A stretch of 30,021 nt of DNA. Source: Trichosphaerium sp. ATCC 40318. Its lineage: Eukaryota > Discosea > Flabellinia > Trichosidae. The notes beneath the pieces are model-generated. The model did no database searches, was not told where the DNA came from, and saw only the letters and a program-made list of their open reading frames with translations. The stretch covers positions 1 to 30,021 of the forward strand of contig JALMLS010000588.1 in NCBI GenBank assembly GCA_038496445.1, read 5' to 3'. Of the stretch, positions 10,054 to 19,930 are shown one piece after another (the stretch's first letter is position 1; each line of letters begins with the position of its first letter). The position numbers and the translations under genes were made by a program.

Positions 10054-11340
10054 AGGTTGGGCTTTCACTTCAGCAGATATATTTTAAGATTATTTTTTTA
10101 GTGTCCATACTTAAAGTATTTGAGGTCCGTTAACAAAGCTAACACCACAGTGTTTAGAAGCAACGTTTCCAGTGCCCCCTTCGCCACGTATACACAGTGG
10201 TCAAACGAGAAAATATCCATTTGTATTACGTCATTGTCGGAATTTTCCTCCTGATATTAAAGCATCGATATAAAGCTTGTAGTTAGTCTAAAGTTTATCC
10301 CGACATTTGCGGGCATAATTGGGTACACATGAAAAAAATCCAAGTTGTTTTTATAGTATGGCTTTCCTTACGCTCAGCCATCGTATTATTTTCACGTGGG
10401 CGCCCGATGCACCAATCTTTTATTTTTTGTGACACTGATTATAATCTCCACGCCAACGGAGTGCGGTACCTGTAGACCAACAGTTCTTTGATAAATTTAA
10501 TCTCCTAGAAGATAACAAAAAAAAACCAATAGATTACAGTAACGAATAGCAATATTGACCAATCTATTGCAAAAACGTACATACATAGTGTCTAGAAGCC
10601 ATTACAAATACAATAGCATCGTTTTATAACAATCTATTGTATTCCTTTAGTCAAAACAACGCAAAACGCCTTATCCGAGCATCAAACCGCGTAGGAACAC
10701 CGTCTGAAGTGCTAAAAATCCAATAGCTGCTACAACATTTCTTAAGCTAACGGACAGTCTAAAAACGCCCTAATAATGCTTTCATACGTAGTATTTAACG
10801 GAAAGGGTCCCACAGGCCAAATAAAGTACAGCCGAAGAGACTTGCTAAAACTGGCATGAAGACACTTTTAATTGAGTAAACCCACCCTTCATTCATGCTA
10901 AACACTTATCCCAATATCATATAACAAATGATATGAAAAACAATCTGGTAAAAAAGCGACAATCCAAAAACAAAGACAACTTCCAGAATGTTGGTATACA
11001 ATTCCCATTATTTTCTTTAGATTGTCACTTTCCCTTAGTGTCCAATCAATGCCATGAATTTCGTGGCAGATGACCTTTGATCCATAGGGTTTTATGTGAG
11101 ATTTTGGACAATCTGCCACGAAACTTAAGGATGTAAAGTATATTCTTTACAACAAAGTTCAGTTTTACTTTAAACACGTGTTTTGTAACACCGTTTTGAT
11201 GTCACGTGGGGTTTTTTTTCAATCAATGAAAACAAATTATCATTCCATTGTTTTGAACACCTTCACATAACAAACTATCAATAACCAAACAAGAATTTGT
11301 AAAAGCGGAAAAGAACTAGACAAAAAACCTCTCAATAAAC
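10054..11340. other. intergenic, hydrolase C to LRR pseudogene
   Basis: No gene recognised. An open stretch at 10898..11119 (-) resembles nothing known and contains the perfect inverted repeat listed separately. A weak echo of the transposase-like tail (aacagttctttgataaattt and a following caaaaaataaaag, read in the right orientation) lies near 10430..10500, too decayed to call. Confidence 0.45.
11059..11123. repeat. 13-bp perfect inverted repeat
   Basis: The arms tttcgtggcagat (11059..11071) and atctgccacgaaa (11111..11123) are exact reverse complements separated by 39 bases. In RNA they would make a 13-bp hairpin stem. No gene uses this stretch, so it could be a structured element, a miniature-transposon end pair or chance. 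The arm length makes pure chance unlikely but not excluded in 30 kb. Confidence 0.6.
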
Positions 11341-12219
11341 TTGAATACTGCTACGAAAAGAGAAAGAGCTACGCCACATGTAAGGCCGCAATACCGAGTG
11401 TTTACAATGCAATGTGTAGAATATGCTGTAGCGAAACTAGCATCCTTACAAGTGTTGATTTGGCTTACATTTCAAAAAACAGCCTTTGTTGCAAAGTCAA
11501 GCCAAACAACAGTTAAGCCACAAACTGCGATTGAATCAAGCATTTATACCTAGAACCGGCTGGTGTTCACACGATACACTTATCTTACACTGAAGTTTCA
11601 AATGTAGGTGTTATAGCATTGCAGGGGTACATACGATATACTTAGGTGACACCTTAGTTACAGATGAGGCTATTAAAGAGCTTGCGGGGGTACACACAAT
11701 AAGTTTGTTCCCATCATTCAGCAGCGCAAGTAACTGATGAAGGAATAACAGCATTGGCCCGTGTTCATAAAATATACTTGAATATGAATTTGCACGTGAC
11801 TGATATGGGAATCACAGCATTAGCAGGTGTCCACACAATATCTTTATCGCAAACGCGAGTAACAGATGAGGTTAAAGCTTTAGCTGGTGTGCATGCAATA
11901 GATCTAAAGCAAATGCAAACACATCACAGATGAAGGCGTTAAAGCGCTTGTGGGCGTTCATACCATTCTTCTCTGGGAAACAAAGGTTACAGATGAAGGC
12001 ATAAAGGCACTGGTAGGAGTAAATGGCATAGATGTTCGTGGCACTTTAGTTACAGTTGAAGGGATCAGAGTACTAACAAGTCTTAAAGTACTTAACATGG
12101 ATGGAGAATACTTAGCCACGATAAAGTTATTGTGTCCGTGGATAGAAAAATATGTACAAATATATTATGCTGATTGTATGGACATGATATTCCATTGGCA
12201 TTTGAGTGGTATTAAATAA
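11341..12219 (+). pseudogene. decayed leucine-rich-repeat gene
   Basis: From about 11570 the plus strand encodes at least six units of roughly 21-23 residues on the pattern VTDEGIKALAGVHTI-L. The clearest are VTDEGIKALVGVNGIDVRG and its neighbours at 11950..12080. Single-base changes throw the reading between frames several times before 11950. Only the last part, 11950..12219, stays open to a stop. The C-terminal part after the repeats ends in a Trp- and Tyr-rich segment. Regular Leu/Ile spacing fits leucine-rich repeats of the kind seen in bacterial and protist surface or F-box proteins. I cannot find introns that would repair all the shifts, and no ATG opens the reading, so I call it a pseudogene. 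Confidence 0.65.
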
Positions 12220-12582
12220 ATTCCGTTTTTTGTAGTTTCTGGCCAGAAAGTCAAGCGGTTTCAACTGTTCATGCTCATATCGGCTTGCATAGTAATGCTT
12301 ACTTTATTTAGTGGTAAATACGCCAATGAAGTCAGCTAGCATTAAGGTAACACATCAAAGACGAGCTTATCTGTAGCATCTCCATCATCAATTTTAAAAG
12401 AACCAGCTGATTCATTGCATTACGCCTGTATCACTACACATTGGAAAAAGCTTATGTGCACGTTGTCATGGCTCGCTTAGTTAAAGAAATACCATCCATT
12501 ATTTCATGGTTTTCATTTGCAACGTTATGAAGTTAAGACACAGTTACCTCTCTAAACAAAACAAAAAATTACATCTTTTTAT
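12220..12582. other. intergenic, tail of LRR pseudogene to 3' end of secreted-protein gene
   Basis: Nothing recognised. It should contain the 3' untranslated part of the minus-strand gene, whose AATAAA signal (12578..12583 on the minus strand) overlaps its stop codon. Confidence 0.45.
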
Positions 12583-14244
12583 TTATCGTCTTGTGAAACA
12601 TGATTCGATACCAGATCCATATACTTGCCCTTGAATGAGTGATAGATCGGTTATAACCTAAAAAAATGTCACAAAAAACGAGTGGCATTGATTGGAAGAC
12701 ATAAGGAAAAAGATGCTTTGAATATATCTTATGGTTTTCTTTGAAGTTACTGAACGTACTGAATTACATTCTTCTTTCATTGTATTAGTTGGCCATTCAG
12801 GAGGATTATCACACTGTTCACAAAAGAATCCACAACATACAACAGGTTTTCCTAAATCAGAACAAGCGTAGAACACATCTGCCTGTTTGTCGTGTGCCTG
12901 TACAAAAAATAAGAATCCACTTCGTTTCGTTGTTATAAAAAATCAACAAGGTACCGTGATAAGCCACTTTAATTGTAGGTGTGTTCTATCAATACATTCT
13001 TCATTTATTTCCCATAGCTCTTTTATGAAATCACAAGCATCTATGTGACCTGGAGTCATTGGGAATACAACTTTACTTAATGGTTTTGTTGGAACGTTAA
13101 GTTTTAATACAACAGATGATCTAACGTCTCCTTCGGCTGGTCTATCTCTGAATGTTCCCTTCAAGAAGTTTGAAACGTATCCGTTAATATTTTGTCTGTA
13201 TGAAGGCATATGATTCATAATCAGAGTAAGGAACCTGCAGCAAGAAAAAAATTAGAAACAGAGTTGGCATTTTTATCACATGTCACGTGATTTTTTCTAT
13301 TGAATTTTTTTGAATAAAATTTACCTGTATCCAGCAAGAAGTCTTGTTGCGTTACCAGTGAGGTACTTTGTAAATTCTTCCACAAGAGGATACTTCTCGA
13401 CCTGCAATACAAAAAGTAAGAAAACTTGTTGGGTTTTTTTTTTATCTTTGCTCTCGTTTCTTTGTTGTTTACGCACCGCTTCAAGTGGTAGTGCTTTACG
13501 GAAGGCTCCGATTGCATTAAAATAATCTTCGTTTTGAGCTACGGAAACTTTTGCTGTATTACTGAGAGACAAAGCAAATGTGCTAACTTCAGCTATTGCT
13601 TCTGAAATATCTTCAAAACCAGGCGCCGAAGCAGCTGTTATAATTGGTGAAATCCACTCTAAATTACAATTAGCAAAAAAATAGCTAGTAATACATGCAG
13701 AGCGAAGAATCTGATCTAAAGGAAAAGTACAACTAAAATGCGTAGCACAAGTTTGCCAACTTTTTTTTGTTTTACATTGCTTCATACTTACCTAATAAAT
13801 GAGGTAACAACAAAGCTGATGTTGGTGGCCTCTGTTCAGAGTCACCTAACAGGCTAGTAATTTTTTGAATACTATTACTTTGATCTAATAACCCAGCGTT
13901 TACCCACCTATTAAAAAACACGTGAATCAATAGCGTAAAAAAAGCATTTTGTTAGGATTGATTTTTTTTCGTAAAATAGAAAGCTCCCAACGATTTTACA
14001 ATATTGTGGATATGAATATTGGTATCACGTGGTTTCGTTCGTACCATTTCATCATATCAGCTTCTAAATCCTTTGATGTATACGTTTCTTCGCCTATTTC
14101 CTTCTCAATCTCACCAGACTCAACCAAACGTCTTCTTTTTGTAATTTCCGTTGCTGTTACTTTTTCTGTTTCTGTTGGCTTACATGATTGTATAGCTAAC
14201 GATGCAGATACAAATATAACAATAAGAAGTATGTACACCCTCAT
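12583..14244 (-). CDS. secreted or lumenal protein of unknown function (7 exons)
   Basis: Exons, 5' to 3' on the minus strand: 14045..14244, 13792..13907, 13477..13715, 13325..13401, 12955..13234, 12760..12897, 12583..12657. All joins are GT-AG and keep phase, giving 374 residues. The N-terminus MRVYILLIVIFVSASLAIQS is a textbook signal peptide with cleavage likely just before the first Cys. A charged KRRRLVESGEIEKEIGEE stretch follows, then a helical middle. The last two exons are Cys-rich (CCGFFCEQCDNPPEWP, then CFTRR at the end). I recognise no family. The intact frame through seven exons and an AATAAA overlapping the stop argue for a live gene. Its start is 85 bases from the divergent start of the transposase-like gene, so the two probably share a promoter region. 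A 36-nt intron-like segment lies inside the third exon (see findings). Confidence 0.75.
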
Positions 14245-14329
14245 AATTGGCCAATTTACAACTTTTGAAAAGAAATATTTTGACGGAGTTTACTCACAGC
14301 TTGTGAACGCTTATTTACAGTGAAACTGC
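14245..14329. promoter_or_regulatory. 85-bp divergent promoter region
   Basis: This is the whole gap between the ATG of the minus-strand secreted-protein gene and the ATG of the plus-strand transposase-like gene. No clear TATA box or other motif stands out. Its role is inferred only from position. Confidence 0.4.
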
Positions 14330-17300
14330 ATGAACACAACGTACAATCACGGAAATAGCCCATTTAGATGCGCTAATACGGGTCAATCTCTTATTAAACC
14401 CAAAAATCAAAACAAAGTTAAGAAAAGCCCCAAAATGCTCTTGGAATTACCTAACAAGATCCAAACAGCGATTTGCGCGCTTGATTTTGAAGTTTTCTCA
14501 AAATACAACTGTATTTCCCGTACAGCTGCAATTAGAACACACTATGACGATAACTTGAAAAAACACGGCGCATGGACGCAATACGAAGAAAGTAGAGAAC
14601 TTTTTGCTAAGCAGTTGATACCTCTCAATGGAACGATTTATGCGTGTAAAACATGCACAGAAAGTTTCTGTGGTTAAAGTGTACCTCAAATGCGTAAAAA
14701 AATTAAATACTATTTTTGACGAGTTTTTTTCTGGTTTTGGAAAGTTTTGCATATTACTGGTCAACAACAGATGCAACGCAATCCAAGTGAAAGGATTTGG
14801 TTTATTTGCGTGTGCTGCGATAAAAAAAAGCATAGGGAGTCAGGAGAAAACAGGTTAAACAAAATAGAAGGTGAATACTTCATTGGATACTCGCCATGCG
14901 TTTTAGCACGCGTAGAAAACGCTACGGGCAGCTTTGCTTGCAATACATGCCGAAAAAAAAATGCAAATGAGCTAAAGGTATGGTAGACCGAAACCGCCTG
15001 CTTTTTTGAAGCTGCGTATACAAAGCTGTGGCTTAATTACACGTGTGTACAACTTTTCAAAGCAGGCCTTGGCGGTGGGGCCTCTGGTTTCAAGTTTTTC
15101 GCCAATCAACTAAAAAAAAGCGCCAAAATGTCATTCTTATTTAGCATTTAGCGTAACCCAGGTAGACCTGTAGTACAATTTGAAGCACTGCGGACACATC
15201 AGCAACGCAAAAGGTATTGACACTTTTTACATAAAAATCCAAACAACTAATTTTTTCGTAGAAAATTGGATGCTTTACACAAAGAAATAATAACTTATGT
15301 TGACCATCTACTTGCTCAAAGAGATCCAAAGTTGGTTAATGCATATAGAAAAAGGTATTCAGATCCATCTCAATCACCAACAAAGGCACTGAGGAATAAA
15401 ATTGTTGTCGACAGAGTAATACAACTGTATTTGAGTCTTTCAAAGAACTCACCAGTTCGTAAAAGTGCATTGCTCTCCTTCTTTGATGGCATTGATGATA
15501 GTACGTAATTGTGACTACCTTTTGGTGCTGATTATATCAGAGAATACAGCTAAGATGATCAGCCAAACAACTCAAGCAGTAAACAAAGCCAGACAAAATA
15601 TTAGAAGCTGTCCACCTCTTGATTACTTTCTACGAGACCTTGGGTTTAGAAGGGACAAACTAGGAAATAAGGGGAATACAATTTTGGAATGGCTTGAGAT
15701 GAATTGTGTTGTTCCATCGGGTAAGTACACGTTGAAATAGTCCACTAATTTTGGCTAAAATAAAAATGTGTTTATTAACAAAACCATTTAGGTAGTACAA
15801 ATCGGCGTTTTAGAGGCACAAAAGAAGCAATGTATCTAACATATTGTGCATGGGCAGAAGAACAAGGTCTTGACACAGTGAGCAGGCCAGTGTTTGAGCG
15901 TTTTGTAGATGCCGAACAAATTCAAGTCAGAGAGGGTGATAAATTTGAATCTAAGGAAGCTATTAAGCTTCAAGAAAAGGTAACAGAGTTGAATGAAAAG
16001 GTGACTAGTGGCATACCTGAGGAAAGTCTACAAAAGCTACGAAAAGAAATAGCCAACCTAAAAACAATAGATGAGTTTGCACGTGCTAGGATATATGAAT
16101 ATGTAAAGGATCACCTTGATCTTGAAGCAAAACCTGATAGAGGTGTTATCACGCTAGATTTTACAGCTTCTCAAACTAACATGGAAACTAACTACATTAT
16201 CCTTGTCTTGGTTTTAGCAACGAAGAACAAAATAGAATTGCCAGAAACATTGAAGAAGTATATGGTGTCACCTACAAAACCACCATCAACATCAAATATA
16301 ACTCTCGACAAACCTCAAAAAAAGAAAAGAAAAAGACGCACTAAGAAAGAGATGGAAAGAGATCAAGCAAAAAACCCTAAGAAACGACGAATGTCACACA
16401 CGCAAAAGCTTAAACAAGACGCTAAACCAACTCCACAATTGAAAAGTATTCCATCTATTAACCGCTCAACATACAAACCTTGTGTTACATACTTACACTT
16501 CACTGTTAAAAAAGAACAAAAGAATAAAAAGGTAAAACAAACTGCTGACTATGTACAGTGGGTTCTAGAGCTTTTATACCAACATAAGTTCTTTGACCTG
16601 TTCAAAGAAATTATTCTATGGCACGTACCTTTTTTGTTGTTTCATTTTCTCTTTATTCAGCAACTAACCCTTTACAGGTCAGATGGATGTGGCAAACATT
16701 TTAAAACATACCCTATACATGCTGTTGTTGCCAATATTCAACAGCGCTTAAAAACACGTGATCCAGGAGCCAATATTATATGGCGGTTTTTGGCACCACT
16801 TCGTGCTCACAACAGAGCTGATGGTTCCGCAGCAAGCTCTAAAAAGCTACAAAATAAGTACATACGAAATTTCTTTGTATTGAGTGAACTGTCGCACCTT
16901 GCATATGCTTGTCGTACTCTCAAAAATACGTACATGTTAGAAGCCATGGTGAATGATTTTCCTGTTCTCGAACCAGCTGAACCTATTGGTGATACATTTA
17001 TGCGAAATGCATTTCAATTTAGCTACGGCATACCAGAAAATGGTTTTGATGACTGTGAACACACGTGCGTTAGCAAAAAACAAATGCGAGTACTAATTTT
17101 CTGTTAAATATAGTTGTGATCCTAAAGGCCCAAACAGAACATGTAACCACAATTGTGGGGGTTGTAGACGTGATCCTATCCGATTTTTGCCTGTGACGGT
17201 AGCCATGCGTTATGGTTCTGAGTTGGTGCTTGAGGACAAGAGGATACAACTCAGCTATAACGGTCCCAAACCAACAAAAAAAGATGGATGGAATACTAAG

Positions 17301-17414
17301 AGAGACAAACAAAGAAGAAATCCAAAACGTAGAATACGCTCTAGGGGAACTAGTTATATACACCTAGCACAAGATGAGCCGATTGAGGATGGACAAAAGG
17401 AGTATATTCCGTAA
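14330..17414 (+). CDS. DDE-transposase-like protein, eight exons
   Basis: Exons: 14330..~14672, 14745..14977, 15152..15213, 15262..15500, 15541..15720, 15792..16624, 16661..17064, 17114..17414. Phases agree at every join, giving about 800 residues; only the first donor is uncertain. The N-terminal third has Cys pairs (ACKTC, CVCC, CNTC) that look zinc-binding. Exon 3 gives RNPGRPVVQFEALRTHQQRK, a GRP basic motif. Then comes helical DNA-binding-like sequence and a basic block (KKKRKRRTKKE), a likely nuclear signal. The core has VITLDFTASQ, then RSDGCGKHFK, then AHNRADGSAASSKK. This recalls the 'LDF', 'SDG..sQFK' and 'HGk..aDG.gg.iKR' landmarks of some uncharacterised animal and protist DDE-type element proteins. 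Exon 8 has a CNHNCGGCRRD cluster. An AATAAA signal (17414..17419) overlaps the stop. I saw no terminal inverted repeats, so it may be a domesticated or immobile copy. Gene structure is firm; function is inference from motifs. Confidence 0.68.
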
Positions 17415-17680
17415 ATAAAGAAAAAAACTACATTTTTTTTACAATAAAAGTCTATATTTGTACAATTACTATCTTTGTCCTCTTCAGAAGTGTTTGATAG
17501 TCGAGTCCTATAAACTTGTATATATATGCCACAACATATATAACTTTTGGTTTGGTGAGATTAAGCTGTGATGTGAAATTGAATTATTTTAAAATAATCA
17601 ACTACTTAGCAAAAAATTCTCTACGGAAAACTTTCGAAAAAACGGGAAAAAAAAAACTTGCTAACCGACTACTCGCGTAG
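17415..17680. other. gap between transposase-like gene and MORN gene
   Basis: This holds the poly(A) signals of the upstream gene (AATAAA at 17414..17419 and a second one near 17443) and AT-rich sequence. I looked for a start exon for the MORN gene here and found none. Confidence 0.5.
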
Positions 17681-18342
17681 GTGAGTTTGAAGGAAATCTG
17701 AAAGTCACGTGTACGTACCAAAACGGAAAACTACATGGTCCCTATAGATCATACCATGTCGTTAATGGAAAAGAAGCAGAGATAGCGCATTACAGAAACG
17801 GGGAATTGCATGGTGTAGTGAAAGGGTACAACGAAGATGGAACCCGAGACAAGTTAGAGAATTATAAAGATGGTGCTAGACATGGTGTACAAAAACAATG
17901 GATAGATGATTATCTATGTAGCTCACATGAATATAAAAACGATAAGCTCGATGGATTATATGAGGACTTCTTTGATGATGGTCACTTGGATATACTTGGA
18001 AATTTTAAAAATGGTGAAAAACACGGTGAGAGAAAGATATGGTATATTAATGCTTTCGGAACGGATTACCATCAAATAGAGGCACACTCAAACTGGAAGA
18101 ACGGAAAAATGCATGGAAGATGTCGTGACTGGTATCCTAATGGTCAAATACATGTAGACTCTACAATGTGTGAAGGAGAAATTGATGGTATTTATAAAGA
18201 GTGGTCTGCAGATGGTACTTTAACTCATCATGCAAAATTTGCTTGTGGTAAAAAGGTTGAGGTTTACAAAGATTTACAAGTTCCTTATGAGGACCCAAGA
18301 CATACGATGACAAAATTATGGAATAAGAAAATATTCGGATAA
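17681..18342 (+). CDS. MORN-2-type repeat protein, 5' end missing
   Basis: From the acceptor-like gcgtag at 17680 the frame is open to the TAA ending at 18342, about 220 residues. It is built of units of 22-25 residues on the pattern Y-NGKlHG---wy--G. Clear cases are YQNGKLHGPY, YRNGELHGVVKGY, FKNGEKHGERKIWY, WKNGKMHGRCRDWYPNGQ and CEGEIDGIYKEW. This matches the MORN_2 (YwqK-like) repeat, found in bacteria, protists and large DNA viruses of protists and usually thought to mediate binding. There is no in-frame ATG before the fourth repeat and the frame closes upstream at 17664. A 5' exon must therefore lie elsewhere or the gene is truncated. The transposase-like gene sits directly upstream and the retroelement begins 19 bases after the stop, so mobile DNA hems this gene in on both sides. 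Confidence 0.7.
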
Positions 18343-18361
18343 CAAACATTTTTACAAGACG

Positions 18362-18491
18362 TTAGAGTTCTGATACTAACTACTACTCTTCTATCAACTA
18401 ACCAAAGGGACTCAACTTAGACGATGTTTGGGAGGAAGACAAAATGTCTTGTGGCTCTAGCGCAGCGCCAAGCATTTGTTATCTATTATAC
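18362..18491 (-). repeat. 130-bp direct repeat, distal copy (B2)
   Basis: Identical by eye, base for base, to 18683..18812 (offset 321). It begins ttagagttctgatactaact and contains the hairpin-prone aagacaaaatgtctt. It marks the 3' end of the YR retroelement, 19 bases past the MORN gene stop. Confidence 0.9.
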
Positions 18492-18682
18492 AAGAAACAC
18501 TTGGAAAATAAAAGAAAGTTTTACAGGTTTTTAAAACAAATTGAAAAGGAAATTTTTGGGTGGGATGTGGGTGATTGCCGCTCGCCATGTTCTTGTACAC
18601 GTTGTAGGCGTTTGTAGTTGATTTATGAGTCATACCAAGTCTTACCCAAACGTCTGTAACGGAGAAAACACGTGTACAGCCA
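18492..18682 (-). repeat. spacer between direct repeats (A2 region)
   Basis: These 191 bases lie between the two copies of the 130-bp repeat. In split-repeat YR elements this block should equal the 5' terminal repeat (A1). No second copy is found in the window, consistent with loss of the element's 5' end. Confidence 0.65.
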
Positions 18683-18812
18683 TTAGAGTTCTGATACTAA
18701 CTACTACTCTTCTATCAACTAACCAAAGGGACTCAACTTAGACGATGTTTGGGAGGAAGACAAAATGTCTTGTGGCTCTAGCGCAGCGCCAAGCATTTGT
18801 TATCTATTATAC
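18683..18812 (-). repeat. 130-bp direct repeat, proximal copy (B1)
   Basis: Second exact copy of the 130-bp repeat. It lies 17 bases past the stop of the recombinase gene on the minus strand, the position expected for B1. Confidence 0.9.
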
Positions 18813-18829
18813 CCAGTTGGCTAACGGAC

Positions 18830-19930
18830 CTACTGGTTCCATGGTAGACAACCATCCTCCCCAACATCATCGTGAGTGCCTAACTTACCTTTGTGGATCC
18901 GGTCCACCATCATTTTCGGTGCAATTAATCGTTGCTGTTTTGATTGTACCACATATATTTTATAAGCATCAGACTTCCAGTCTCCAATATACTTAATCCA
19001 TGCTTCTGGTACGCCTGATGCTGCTGCAAAAGTAGCACCACCTCGTCTGAAAGAATGACCTGCGTAATCTTTCGCTTGCAGATCCACTTTGGACATCATA
19101 TACTTAGTCCACTTAACCATCACACTATATGTGATAGCTATCCATTTGCCATTATCTTTGTACCGAAAGATAGAGGTGCCCCTCACTGGGCTAATCTGTG
19201 CCAATAATCGTTTCAGTGCTTTGACAGGGCACAGTGGGTGACCTTCCATTCCATAGAAGGGAACCGTGTGTATTCTTTCACGAAACCTTATTGTTTTCGT
19301 TTTGCATAATATGTACCATATATTATTACCATCCAGCTGTAAGTTGTCTATTGACATGTGCCGTTCTACCTCAAAGGACTTTGCTTTTCTAGGTACAACA
19401 TTACCAATTCGAAGCATACCCCAAAAGGACACCAAGGCCGCTGTCCACATAACTAAATCTTTATCGTCACTCAACACCACCTTCAATCGCATCTTTAACA
19501 ACAACTCTGGTGTTATTGGTCTCTTGCGGTCGACTTTGATACCATGTAGTCGCTTCAAACCTCGTAACATATCATGGTATCGAGGGCATAGTAATCGTGG
19601 GTCTTCTTTACCTAATCTCACTGATAACCAAGACCAATGTGAGAGGTATACTCGTATGGTTTCTGCCCTTAAACCCTTGTCATCACTTGTATCTTTTGAG
19701 AGAAAAGCGACTACATTGATTAATGTTTGTTCGCTCATTGGGAACCATGTTTCGTATGGTATGTTCATGGCTAGCAAGGCCAATATAATTGCCTTGCAAG
19801 CGCTTCTTCTGTTGTTGGTTGTGGATGCTGGGTATGCATTTGTCAGTATTTTAACCCTTTTATCCTCAACCTCTTGTGATATTTTATCTATAAAAAACAG
19901 GTTGTTAGTGTATACATCGTCCACTAACAT
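18830..19930 (-). CDS. tyrosine recombinase of the YR retrotransposon
   Basis: The 366-residue intact frame starts at an ATG. The core-binding part spans about residues 20-130. The catalytic part has Arg174 in WGMLRIGN, a Lys near 210 in CKTKT, the H-x-x-R box GHSFRRGG (His292, Arg295), Trp318 in GDWKS in the place of the second His, and the nucleophile Tyr in DAYKIYV (Tyr323 or Tyr326). This set is typical of DIRS-order recombinases, which integrate a circular cDNA without making target-site duplications. Its start overlaps the end of the RT-RNase H frame in another phase, so it is probably expressed from the same transcript by re-initiation or frameshifting. Confidence 0.95.
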   Translation of the reverse strand: MLVDDVYTNNLFFIDKISQEVEDKRVKILTNAYPASTTNNRRSACKAIILALLAMNIPYETWFPMSEQTLINVVAFLSKDTSDDKGLRAETIRVYLSHWSWLSVRLGKEDPRLLCPRYHDMLRGLKRLHGIKVDRKRPITPELLLKMRLKVVLSDDKDLVMWTAALVSFWGMLRIGNVVPRKAKSFEVERHMSIDNLQLDGNNIWYILCKTKTIRFRERIHTVPFYGMEGHPLCPVKALKRLLAQISPVRGTSIFRYKDNGKWIAITYSVMVKWTKYMMSKVDLQAKDYAGHSFRRGGATFAAASGVPEAWIKYIGDWKSDAYKIYVVQSKQQRLIAPKMMVDRIHKGKLGTHDDVGEDGCLPWNQ

